Source: Deltaproteobacteria bacterium SM23_61 (GTDB lineage Bacteria; Desulfobacterota; SM23-61). From it: a stretch of DNA of 36,792 nucleotides. The notes under the pieces were generated by a model. The model did no database searches. It was not told the DNA's origin and saw only the letters and a program-made list of their open reading frames with translations. Positions within the stretch are counted from its first letter, which is position 1. Every line of letters begins with the position of its first letter. The translations under genes were made by a program, and so were the position numbers. Positions 27,151 to 36,292 of this stretch are shown piece by piece. The stretch lies in NCBI GenBank assembly GCA_001304105.1, contig LJUR01000014.1, forward strand, positions 1-36,792, written 5' to 3'.

Positions 27151-28342
27151 ATGAATCGTGAACCCGTAGCCCATCCGAATCCCCAGCGCCTGGTATTCAT
27201 CGTCGGCTTGACCATCGGCCTGTCCATTCTCGGGGACTCTTTCCTGTACGGCAATCTGCCCATCGAGGCGGAAAACCTGGGCATTGCCCTTCCCCTGGTC
27301 GGGGTCCTGCTCAGCGCCAACCGCCTGGTCCGGCTGATCTCCAACACCTGGGCCAGTTCCCTGTTTGAAAAATTCGGGCCCCGCAAGCCCTTCATAGCCT
27401 CCACAGTGCTGGCCCTCATCACCACGGCCCTGTACGGGGTGGGCTGGGGGTTCACGGTTTTTCTCCTGGCGCGCATGGGGTGGGGGGTCGCCTGGTCGGC
27501 GCTCCGGCAGGGGGGCTATCAGGCGGTCTGGACCGGAGGACCCTATGCCAAGGGAAAGCTGATGGGGCTCCTCTGGGGTATGATCCGCCTGGGCAGCGCC
27601 TTCAGCGTGTTGCTGGGAGGTTATCTCCGGGACCTGTGGGGTTACCGGGCCGGGGTTTTAGGGGTTATGTCCGTTTCCGCGCTGGCCATTCCGGTCGCTC
27701 TTTCCATCCGGTGGCCTGCGGAGGCCCAGCGGATCTCCTCCTCCAGGCAGTCTTTCTGGGAAGGATGGAAAGAAGCCCTGAAAACGGAGCGGGGCCGCCG
27801 CCTTCTCCTGGCCGGGTCCATCCATACCCTGTTTGAAGGGGTCCTGATCGCCACGGCATCCCTGTTTCTGGCCCGCCGGCTGGGGAACTTCGATTTTCTT
27901 TCCGGCCTGGGCATCCGCATCGGCACCATGCTGGACTTCGGATATCCTCTTCGCTCCGGGGATCGGCTGGATGTCCGATCGAATGGGGCAGATTCGGTCC
28001 TTGATTCTGCTGGTTTGTGTCCTGCTGGTGAGCCTGGCCGGGGCGGTGAGCTTCAGCGGGCCTTTTCTGGTTCTATTCTTGGCCTTCCTGTTCGTCAGCA
28101 GCGCCGGCCTGAATATCATCCTGAGTGCCCTGGCCAATGGCGTTTCCGTGCAAATGGAAAGGCCTCATATCTATTTGGGGGTTTACGCCACGGCCATCGA
28201 CGGCGGAGCGGCTTTGGGTCCGCTCCTGGCCTACTCGGTCGGAACACTGGCGGCCTTCGCGGCTCTCTATATTGGAGTGGGGGGTGTGCTGGCCCTGGCC
28301 ATTCTGCGGTACTGCTGGCCCGGGAGCAAAGAGACTCATTAG
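27151..28342 (+). pseudogene. MFS transporter with internal frameshift
   Basis: Frame 1 hydrophobic MFS sequence to ~27940 (GTMLDF), then continues in a second frame as DILFAPGIGWMSDRMGQIRSLILLVCVLLVSLAG...GSKETH*. Confidence 0.8.
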
Positions 28343-28402
28343 TCGCTCAAGGGGCAAATTGACCGTAAGATGGCATCAAAACTTCCATTGAAACTGATTG
28401 TA

Positions 28403-28540
28403 ATTTCGAAGCACGAAATCCGAAATTCGAAATTCGAAATAAACCCAATTGTTCAAAATTTAAATGCCTTTTTTGGTTTGCTGTTTTTGAACTTTTGAAT
28501 TTCGAATTTGTTTCGGATTTCCACATTCGGATTTCGGATT
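28403..28540. repeat. Intergenic inverted repeat rich in CGAAATTCGAAATCCG
   Basis: Arm 28403-28440 (atttcgaagcacgaaatccgaaattcgaaattcgaaat) vs arm ~28497-28540 (gaatttcgaatttgtttcggatttccacattcggatttcggatt). Confidence 0.7.
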
Positions 28541-28625
28541 TTTTGATGCCTCGAACGCGTTTGGTTCGGGCTTGACCGGGTTAGGATCGCGGGGCAACGG
28601 GGAACCGGCAACTGGCAACCCGGAT

Positions 28626-28863
28626 TCAGGCATCTATGACCAGGTCCGATTCGGGAACGGCAACGCAGGGCAGGATCATTCGATTGGCCAGATCCGCATC
28701 CTCCAGCCCGTCTTCCGTCTCCATTGCTGCGCTCCCCGAAAGAAGCTTTACCCTGCAGGATCCGCAGACCCCCATGCGGCAGCCGCTCTCTATCTGAATC
28801 ATTGAAACTGCTTTCTCAGTCAAAGGTTTTTCCTGATTTTTGGAAGGTGATTTTGAAGGTCAT
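28626..28863 (-). pseudogene. 2Fe-2S ferredoxin remnant, frame disrupted
   Basis: N-terminus MTFKITFQKSGKTFD* from ATG 28863; C-terminal cluster motif IESGCRMGVCGSCRVKLLSG...ILPCVAVPESDLVIDA* in another frame. Confidence 0.7.
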
Positions 28864-28975
28864 CCCGTTCTCCCGCTGAGAGATTGGTTCATCTCCAAAT
28901 TCATTGCTCAAATTTTTCATGAAAGCTTGCCCCTGGGATCGCAGGGCATTCTGAATAGACCAGCTTTTTTAGCTT

Positions 28976-29737
28976 TCAGACCATGTAACTGCCGCCGTTC
29001 ACATCGATGCACACCCCGTTTACGTAGCTGGCGTCGTCCGAAGCCAGAAAGGCGACCACCGTGGCGATCTCCTCGGGCTGGGCCACCCGGCCCAGGGGGA
29101 TTCCAGCGAGGATCCTTTGCCGCTCCTCCTCGTCGCGCGATTCCCATTTCGCCTTGACCCGCTCGGTCAGGACGGGACTGGGAGCCACGGAGTTGACGCA
29201 AACCCCGAAAGGCCCGAGCTCCGCGGCCATGTGCCGGGTGAATCCCACCACTCCAGCCTTGGCGGAGCTGTACTGGGGGCCCGAAAGACGGCTGAAAAAT
29301 CGGCCGGCAAAGGAAGATACATTGACAATGCGGCCGTATTTCTGCCGTTTCATGATCGGCGCTGCGGCGCGGATGCACAGGAAGACCGATTTCAGGTTCA
29401 GGAGCATGGTTTCATCCCACTCTTCGGGAGAAACGTCTTCCACCGGCTTCACCGGTGTTCCCAGACCGGCGTTGTTCACCAGAATGTCCAGCCGCCCCCA
29501 TTTCTTCATGACCGTTTCGGTCATGGCCGCAACCTGGGAGGAATTGACCACGTCGCAGGGGACCACCAGGGCATCCCCTCCTTTCTTGCGGATGGAGGCA
29601 GCCACCCACTCCAGGTCGGAAACCGTCCTGGCGCTCACCGCCACCCGTGCGCCGCGCTGGGCCAATACCCTGGCCGTGGCCGCCCCGATTCCACGGGAAG
29701 CTCCGGTGACCAGGGCGATTCGATCATTCAACAGCAT
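28976..29737 (-). CDS. SDR family oxidoreductase
   Basis: ALVTGASRGIGAATARVLAQRGARVAVSAR (TGxxxGIG), LVNNAG, YSSAKAGVVGFTRHMAAELGPFGVCVNSVAPSPVLT, YVNGVCIDVNGGSYMV. Confidence 0.96.
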   Translation of the reverse strand: MLLNDRIALVTGASRGIGAATARVLAQRGARVAVSARTVSDLEWVAASIRKKGGDALVVPCDVVNSSQVAAMTETVMKKWGRLDILVNNAGLGTPVKPVEDVSPEEWDETMLLNLKSVFLCIRAAAPIMKRQKYGRIVNVSSFAGRFFSRLSGPQYSSAKAGVVGFTRHMAAELGPFGVCVNSVAPSPVLTERVKAKWESRDEEERQRILAGIPLGRVAQPEEIATVVAFLASDDASYVNGVCIDVNGGSYMV

Positions 29738-29885
29738 AACCCCCCAACTCCAATTTGGGTTTCATACTGGCGCTCGGAGGGAGCGCCTCGACGCGTTGGA
29801 TTATTATGATTTTTCCTTTTTCGCGAAGACAGGGGACCCGAAACGGGGCTGGCTCAAAAAACGATAACCCGAGGGTGCCGCCATC

Positions 29886-30998
29886 CTAATTTCTTTTCCA
29901 AGCATTCCCCGCGGCAGTCAGGATCGCTTGGACAAAGTTCTCCGGCGAACAGTTGGGAACCTGGACACCCGGACGGCGGAAAAAATCTTCCACCGTCCGC
30001 CGCAAAACCCCTTCCTCTGCTTCCAGTCCCCTGATTCCTGCTTCCATCTCTTCCACCAGTTGAACGGGAACACAGTGAACGGAGCCGGTCAAAAAAATGT
30101 TTCGGATGATCTTCCCGTCCATGAGGACAACCGCCCGGATCAAAGGCCCCTGAGGGACCTTGAGCGCGTGTTCCCCCCGGGCCCATTCAGCGGACAGGGG
30201 GTCACCTAACTTTCTTCTTTCGGTCATGGCCATGAGCCAATCTTCGGAAAATATCCGGGCGGTTTCTTCTTCAACAAGCTGTTTCTCTTCCGGGGAATAA
30301 CCTTCCCGCTGAAACTGAATCTTCATGGCCCTTTCCAGGGCGGAGACGTAGGTTTGCTTGACCTCCTCGAAGGAGGGGACCCGGCCCAGGAGCTCTTCGA
30401 AGTTGGTCACCCTGGCTTCCACGGTCTTGGCTTCTTTATCCGCAAATTTCTCCGGGGGGACCCTGAGCGCCCGGGACATGAGGTCCATGCGGGGTTTCAG
30501 GACCTGGGGGCCGGATCCCCAGCGGCAGGCATCCCCCAAGAAAGTCACCGTGTGGCCGGCGACCTTTTTTCCCAAAACCTCCATGTCGTTCAGCGGGCGG
30601 TAGACAGCCGGAATCCCGAAGCGTTCGGAAATCGCCTGGGCCGAAGCGCCGATGAGGAACCGGTAGGCCTCGGCGACGGTCTCCGGAAAACCGGGTAGCT
30701 GCTTCCGGTTGAACCAGAAGTAGATGATCAGGGTCCCCGGGTCGGCCCAGTAGGGAGAGCCTCCCGTGTCTCGCCGGCCGATCTCGATATCTTTCTGGCG
30801 GCAAAAGTCCAGGTCGAGTTCCTTCTCCGGGTCGTTGTAATAGAAGAGGCAGGCGGATGGACGCTCGAAGGTGAAGAGGCCCAGCGTGTTGGGAATCTTC
30901 TCCTCTGATTTCAGCTTGAGGAGGGTGCTGGTCAAAGATGTACTGGCGGCGTAGCTGGAGAGCTTCAAATCCAGCAGCCGCCATTCATCGTTACGCAT
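29886..30998 (-). CDS. Lipoate-protein ligase A-like protein
   Basis: RRDTGGSPYWADPGTLIIYFWFNR and PLNDMEVLGKKVAGHTVTFLGD correspond to LplA motifs; AGGAGG before ATG. Confidence 0.78.
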   Translation of the reverse strand: MRNDEWRLLDLKLSSYAASTSLTSTLLKLKSEEKIPNTLGLFTFERPSACLFYYNDPEKELDLDFCRQKDIEIGRRDTGGSPYWADPGTLIIYFWFNRKQLPGFPETVAEAYRFLIGASAQAISERFGIPAVYRPLNDMEVLGKKVAGHTVTFLGDACRWGSGPQVLKPRMDLMSRALRVPPEKFADKEAKTVEARVTNFEELLGRVPSFEEVKQTYVSALERAMKIQFQREGYSPEEKQLVEEETARIFSEDWLMAMTERRKLGDPLSAEWARGEHALKVPQGPLIRAVVLMDGKIIRNIFLTGSVHCVPVQLVEEMEAGIRGLEAEEGVLRRTVEDFFRRPGVQVPNCSPENFVQAILTAAGNAWKRN

Positions 30999-31025
30999 TT
31001 CGAATCCTCCTGAATCCGCGGTCCA

Positions 31026-31142
31026 TCACCGGAGCATCCTGTCCGGCGGCCAGGTGCCGACTTCCGACCAGAGGATGATCGCCGTCAGCCCCATCCCCTG
31101 CAATTCCACAAAGGGCCAAACGGCCCGGTAAATGTTATCCAT
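31026..31142 (-). pseudogene. Fragment resembling the C-terminus of a TRAP large permease (DctM)
   Basis: MDNIYRAVWPFVELQGMGLTAIILWSEVGTWPPDRMLR* resembles DctM ends (xxIYRGVxPFVxxQxxGLxLxxxFPxIxTWLPxxM); no upstream permease. Confidence 0.55.
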
Positions 31143-31162
31143 AATCGAAGAGACGGGGAAAT

Positions 31163-31196
31163 AAAAAATCCCGTATCGGGCCCGGAAACGGGATTT
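31163..31196 (-). terminator. Rho-independent terminator-like hairpin
   Basis: On minus: ATCCCGT-ttccgggcccgat-ACGGGAT followed by a T-run. Confidence 0.65.
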
Positions 31197-31598
31197 CGGA
31201 AAACCGATTCAATCGCCTCCTCCGCTATTCGGTGAACAGGTTCAACTGGAAAAGTCTATCGAGCGTGGTTGTCGTTGGAACCCCGTCTGCGTCGGATCTG
31301 GGGCGAATCTAGCATAAGTTGCCCCGAAGGAGCAAGGGAATTTTGACCTCTTAGCAAGGGTCTGAATGGTTTCCCCTTCGGGATCAGGTCCTCATTTTGG
31401 CAAGCGAATTTTTCCGACCCCTGGACATGGGTTATGCCCTCAAGCTTTCCCTCAGCCGAATTTATTCACCCTTTGGGGAGAAAGTACGAATTCCGGTTTC
31501 CTTTGACATTCTGCATATGCGAGTGTTACAAAGGTGAGAACCCACTTCCGTCGGGCGTTTAAGCACCTATTCTTAAAGGAATCAATAAGCCATTCCCC

Positions 31599-32774
31599 AT
31601 GGATCAGCCTGAATCCGCGACCTTTCCCTGGATACCGATCGCTCTCCTGACCGGGGTTTTCTACCTCAACTTTACCTCCCGATTCCTGCTGGCGCCTCTG
31701 CTGCCGGTCATTGAACAGGATCTGGGACTGGGGCATGGCGATGCGGGCTCCTTGTTTCTCCACATTGCCTGCGGGTACGGGGCAGGGTTGGCCGCTTCCG
31801 GGTTTATCTCCTCCCGGCTCACCCATCGGCTGACCATCCTGGTGTCGATTTTCATGGCGGGCGCGGCTTTTGTGGTCATCTCCAGGCTGGACTCCGTGGG
31901 CGATATGCGAATCGGGCTGGTGATTGTCGGCCTTTTCGCCGCGCTGTACATTCCCTCGGGAATCGCCACCATCACCGAACTGGCCCGCCAGGAACACTGG
32001 GGAAGGGCTTTGGCCATCCATGAGCTGGGCCCCAACCTGGGGTTCATCACCGTTCCCTGGCTGGCGGAAGGCCTGCTGCGGTTTACCACCTGGCGGGGGT
32101 CTCTGGCCGTCCTGGGGGCGTCTTCGGTCTTCATGGGGGTTCTCTACGTGTTTGCGGGAAAAGGGGGCAGGCAGAGAGGGACTCCCCCCAACGGGCGGTC
32201 AATCTGGCAAATTCTCTCAAGCCCCGCCTATTGGGTCATGGCCTCCTTCTTCGTGGTATCCATCGGCTCGAGCGTGGGACTGTACACCATGATCCCCCTC
32301 TTTCTGGTGAACGAGATGGGAATGGAGAGGACGACGGCCAACACCCTCATCGGGTTTTCCCGGGTCTTTGGGATCGCAATCCTTTTCCTGTCGGGATTCA
32401 TCACCGATCGGTTTGGTCCCAAAAGGGCGATGACCGTTTTTCTCCTGACCACCGGGATCCTGACGGTCCTTTTCGGGGCCTTCCGAAACCCATTGGGAAC
32501 TGTCGTCCTTATGTTCCTCCAGGCGGCGTCGGTTGCGTGTCTGTTCCCCGTGGGGTTTACGATCATCTCCCTGGTCTTTCCCGCCCCCCTGAGGGGGGTC
32601 GCAGTCTCCCTGGTGATTATGATCGGATTTATTTTGGGAGGGGGTGTGGTGCCCTCGGCTCTGGGGCACTGGGCGGAAGTCTTTTCTTTCTCTTCGGGCT
32701 TTGCCCTTTTGGGGATTTCTTTTCTTGCCATGCTGCCCTTTTGTCTCCGCGTCGGAAATCGACTGCAGGTGTAA
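31599..32774 (+). CDS. MFS transporter
   Basis: 391 aa, ~12 hydrophobic segments; FYLNFTSRFLLAPLLPVIEQDLGLGHGDAGSLF, FLSGFITDRFGPKRAMTVFL. Confidence 0.92.
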   Translation: MDQPESATFPWIPIALLTGVFYLNFTSRFLLAPLLPVIEQDLGLGHGDAGSLFLHIACGYGAGLAASGFISSRLTHRLTILVSIFMAGAAFVVISRLDSVGDMRIGLVIVGLFAALYIPSGIATITELARQEHWGRALAIHELGPNLGFITVPWLAEGLLRFTTWRGSLAVLGASSVFMGVLYVFAGKGGRQRGTPPNGRSIWQILSSPAYWVMASFFVVSIGSSVGLYTMIPLFLVNEMGMERTTANTLIGFSRVFGIAILFLSGFITDRFGPKRAMTVFLLTTGILTVLFGAFRNPLGTVVLMFLQAASVACLFPVGFTIISLVFPAPLRGVAVSLVIMIGFILGGGVVPSALGHWAEVFSFSSGFALLGISFLAMLPFCLRVGNRLQV

Positions 32775-32871
32775 CCTGCTCTTGCGGCCCTGGTATTTTG
32801 AGCGGCCGTTTCCAAAGAACAGGGAACCGTAGAGAGCACGGAGTAGGCGGAGGTTTTATAAATTCTGAGCA

Positions 32872-34035
32872 ATGAAGAAGAGCCGAATCGTCATCACCTG
32901 TGCCAAGGGCGTCCCTCCTTTTTTGAAGGAGGAAGTCCTGTCCCTGGGACTTCCGGTCCTTTCGGAAACCGTTGCCGGCGTGGAGACCGAGGGGACGGAA
33001 GAGGACGCCATGAGGCTGAATCTTTTCCTGCGGACCGGCCAGCGGGTCCTTCTTCTGCTGCGGGAAATGGAAGCCCTCAACGCCGATGACCTTTACCGCG
33101 GCATTTCGCGAATCGCCTGGGAGGATTATGTGCCTCCGGAAGACTACCTGTGCGTGACTTCAGCCGTGGATAACCCCACCATCCGTGACTCCCGGTTTGC
33201 CAACCTGAAATGCAAGGACGCCATCGTGGACCGCATCATGAGAAAGGTCGGCCGCCGTCCCGACTCGGGCCCGGAACGAACCGGGGCGGTCGTCGATCTT
33301 TACTGGAAAGGGGATCTTTGCCTGGTTTATCTGGACACTTCGGGGGAACCCCTCTACCGACGCGGCTACCGGAGAATTCCCCTCCACGCCCCCATGCAGG
33401 AGACCCTGGCCGCGGCGGTGATTCAGGCTACCGGGTGGAAGGGGGAAGGGAACTTCGTCAACCCCATGTGCGGCAGCGGCACCGTGGCCGTTGAGGCGGT
33501 CCTGATGGCCCTGGACATGGCTCCGGGCCTGCTCAGGAAGAATTTCGGGTTCATGCACCTGAAAGGGTTCAACCGCTCCTCCTGGAAGAAGATGCAGGAA
33601 GAGGCGAGAGCCCGGGTGAAAAAGTCATTCCCCGGTAAGTTGGTGGCTACCGATATCGATCCCGGCGCCATCCGGGCAAGCCGGCAGAACGCCGCTGCGG
33701 CGGGGATTGCCCCTCATATCGAGTTTTCCGTGGGGGATTACTCCGAGACTCCCCTGCCGGAAGGCGGAGGGGTGGTCATTCTCAACCCGGAGTACGGGGA
33801 GAGAATGGGAAGGATCGAAGAATTAAAGGAGGTCTACCGGGGCATCGGGGATTTTTTCAAAAAGAAATGTCAGGGATACACGGGCTATCTCTTCACCGGC
33901 AACCTTGACCTGGCGAAGAAGGTGGGATTGAAATCCCGAAGAAGGATCCCTTTCTTCAGCGGCAACATCGAATGCCGCCTCCTGGAATACAACCTGTACG
34001 AAGGAAGCCGGAGGACCCCTGATGCCGAAAAGTGA
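32872..34035 (+). CDS. THUMP/RlmL-like class I SAM-dependent RNA methyltransferase
   Basis: NFVNPMCGSGTVAVEAVLMALDMAPG, ATDIDPGAIRASRQNAAAAGI, VVILNPEYGERMG. Confidence 0.9.
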   Translation: MKKSRIVITCAKGVPPFLKEEVLSLGLPVLSETVAGVETEGTEEDAMRLNLFLRTGQRVLLLLREMEALNADDLYRGISRIAWEDYVPPEDYLCVTSAVDNPTIRDSRFANLKCKDAIVDRIMRKVGRRPDSGPERTGAVVDLYWKGDLCLVYLDTSGEPLYRRGYRRIPLHAPMQETLAAAVIQATGWKGEGNFVNPMCGSGTVAVEAVLMALDMAPGLLRKNFGFMHLKGFNRSSWKKMQEEARARVKKSFPGKLVATDIDPGAIRASRQNAAAAGIAPHIEFSVGDYSETPLPEGGGVVILNPEYGERMGRIEELKEVYRGIGDFFKKKCQGYTGYLFTGNLDLAKKVGLKSRRRIPFFSGNIECRLLEYNLYEGSRRTPDAEK

Positions 34036-34083
34036 AGCGGAGGAAGTCACGGAGGGGCTTGCAATTTTGGAATTTTATAAAAT

Positions 34084-34137
34084 AAGGGATCAGCGTCGAA
34101 GAAGGAGAATTGCTTGAGTCCTGCACTGATCCCTTTT
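34084..34137. terminator. Bidirectional terminator-like inverted repeat
   Basis: AAGGGATCAG (34084-34093) and CTGATCCCTT (34126-34135) flanked by TTTT; lies between convergent genes. Confidence 0.45.
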
Positions 34138-34188
34138 CCTGGCTACGGATCGATCAGCATTGCCCGATAGAATATCGGGAAACCGCAA

Positions 34189-34362
34189 TTATCTCTTTTT
34201 GGCGGCCTTGGCTCTTTCGCCTCTGCTTTTCCGCTTGAGGTCCATTCCGTGGGCTCGTTCGTAAGTCTGGATGTCCTTGAATCGCCCCTTGGCGTCGCGC
34301 ACCGCGTAAAGTTTTTTGCCTGCCACGCTTCGGTGAGTTGTCCGCCGCACTTTTCCCGCCAT
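34189..34362 (-). CDS. Small basic conserved-type protein (57 aa), below the ORF-track cutoff
   Basis: MAGKVRRTTHRSVAGKKLYAVRDAKGRFKDIQTYERAHGMDLKRKSRGERAKAAKKR*; GAGAGGAG ribosome site upstream. Confidence 0.72.
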   Translation of the reverse strand: MAGKVRRTTHRSVAGKKLYAVRDAKGRFKDIQTYERAHGMDLKRKSRGERAKAAKKR

Positions 34363-34617
34363 GGAAAGTCTCCTCTCTTGGATTTATTTACTTCCGAAGA
34401 TGCTCTTCAAGCCTCATGAACACCGGGTAATTACCGCTTACCCCTCTCCCCGCCATCCTTCTTTCATAATGTAGACGAAATCGTTCGCCTGCGCAAGAAA
34501 TATTCGCTAAAAAACATATCGGTTCTCCCTCCAATCGCGCGGGTGGAAAGAGGGCCGGAATATTCTCCGCCCAGGGGGTGGGATGCACCCTATGGGCCCC
34601 TCCTTAGATCTCTTTTC

Positions 34618-35673
34618 TTAATTCCAATTCTTCAGGATGAACCCGATGCCGATCCGGTTCACCGAGTGGTTGTAGTCCATAAGGCTCTCGCCGTACCCGT
34701 TATAGTACTGGAGATAGCCTCCGATCCGCTCCAAGATCGGAAAGCTCCATTCCAGCTGCACGGCGCCCCGGTTGTCATGTAAGTCAAGGTTGTTGCGGAG
34801 CATGATTCCGAACCGGTTCCCTTTCCAGAAATAGTAGCCCCAGATCTCCCCGTATCCCAGATAATCTCCCATATGCGGGTTGTCATCATCTTCAGCAGAC
34901 TCGGGGATTCGGCACCACCCTTTCAGGAGAAGGGAGAAATTCCCTCTTTCAAACCCGGCATTGGCCACGATGCGGTTCCAGCTCCTGGATAAAGGTTCGG
35001 ACTGGCCGTTGGACTGGTGGTTGAAACCCAGGTTTATGAACCGGCCTCTCAACCCCAGGAGGCGGTAATCAGTCCGAAGGTTGAGAAGAAGTTCGGGCTC
35101 ATAATTCGTCTCCCGGAAAGGAGAGGAGTCTTCGAAGTTATAAAACTGCCAGAAGGATCGCTGGGTGTAGGCGACCCACAGGTCGGCTTTCTGGCCAAGA
35201 ATGTCCTCCCAGAGTTTGACCTTCAGGCTCAACTGAAAAGCAACTTCTTCATGCTTGAGATCTTTGCCCGGGTCGGCCTCCCGAACGGCTTCGTAATTGG
35301 GCGACGAGTTGTACGAGTAAGGAAGGATATAGTTGGAGTTATGGGGAGAGATTGAATATTTTCCGCGACGGGTTTCCGGCTCCAACTCCCAGAGATGGGA
35401 AAAGTAGGAGAACTTCTTCGTTTCTCCCGGCGGGGGTTTTTTCACCGATTCTTCCGCCGGCACGACCTCCTTCGATTTGCGGCCGGCCAGGCTGTCGTAG
35501 CACTTCAGCCGTTCCCCGGGATCCTCGATTTTGGCGCACTCGGCCAGTTCCCGGGAGGTCTCCGGGAGTCCCTCCCCAGGGACCGCACCCAGAAAAAGCA
35601 AAAAAGAGAGCAGGCCAATCCAGGGATGTCTTACGGTGAGGAAAGAACGCCAGGATATGCGGTGTCTTTTCAT
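34618..35673 (-). CDS. pldA: Outer membrane phospholipase A (OMPLA/PldA)
   Basis: Signal peptide; ECAKIEDPGERLKCYDSLAG; ADLWVAYTQRSFWQFYN; catalytic GFNHQSNGQ; beta-strand pattern to C-terminus. Confidence 0.92.
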   Translation of the reverse strand: MKRHRISWRSFLTVRHPWIGLLSFLLFLGAVPGEGLPETSRELAECAKIEDPGERLKCYDSLAGRKSKEVVPAEESVKKPPPGETKKFSYFSHLWELEPETRRGKYSISPHNSNYILPYSYNSSPNYEAVREADPGKDLKHEEVAFQLSLKVKLWEDILGQKADLWVAYTQRSFWQFYNFEDSSPFRETNYEPELLLNLRTDYRLLGLRGRFINLGFNHQSNGQSEPLSRSWNRIVANAGFERGNFSLLLKGWCRIPESAEDDDNPHMGDYLGYGEIWGYYFWKGNRFGIMLRNNLDLHDNRGAVQLEWSFPILERIGGYLQYYNGYGESLMDYNHSVNRIGIGFILKNWN

Positions 35674-35758
35674 CAGCTCCTCCCCCCAAAAAGGGTGTAT
35701 GATCCGGTGGGAATTGGTTATGAGGCTTCCGGATGCCTTCTCCGGGTGGTCCCGGAGG

Positions 35759-36052
35759 TCAATCCTCCACAAACTTTCCGCCCTTGACCTGCTTCTCGAC
35801 CAGATTGCGGCGGGCATCGAACTTCATCTCGACTTCAATGGGAACATAGCAGCCTTCCTTCCCGATCAGGACTTTACGGGAATAGTAGGCGGTCTCACCT
35901 TCCCCTTCGCCGTACTCGGCGCTCAGGTCGTTGTTCAAATCCACCCGCGTTCGGATGATCTCCCCGCAGCGGTCGCACTTGACAGCAATCCAAAGGGAAT
36001 AATCCTTGGGCGAACCGGTGACCAGGCTGGCGAACTTCCGAAAGATTCCCAT
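35759..36052 (-). CDS. Conserved hypothetical protein (97 aa) with CxxC motif
   Basis: MGIFRKFASLVTGSPKDYSLWIAVKCDRCGEIIRTRVDLNNDLSAEYG...; complete ORF. Confidence 0.65.
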   Translation of the reverse strand: MGIFRKFASLVTGSPKDYSLWIAVKCDRCGEIIRTRVDLNNDLSAEYGEGEGETAYYSRKVLIGKEGCYVPIEVEMKFDARRNLVEKQVKGGKFVED

Positions 36053-36292
36053 AGCTGATCCCTTCCTGATGGCCGATATTATTGCTTAGCTTTACCCCAT
36101 TTGTCACTCTTTTCTTGATCCAGAGATAGGGACGGGCTTTTTCGTTTCTCTTTTTTGGGAAGATAAATCTTCGCGGGAAGACAGGGTAGCCCTTCCATTT
36201 GACAATTCGTATTTTCGTCCCTATAATCGTTTTCATAAATGAGGCGCGTTTCAATCTCGAAGATCGAAAGGCGGTGCTCGAAAGGAGCGAAC

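Noticed and set aside
34162-34178. Short perfect hairpin CCCGATA-GAA-TATCGGG
   Set aside because: No flanking T-run and no association with a known element; could occur by chance.
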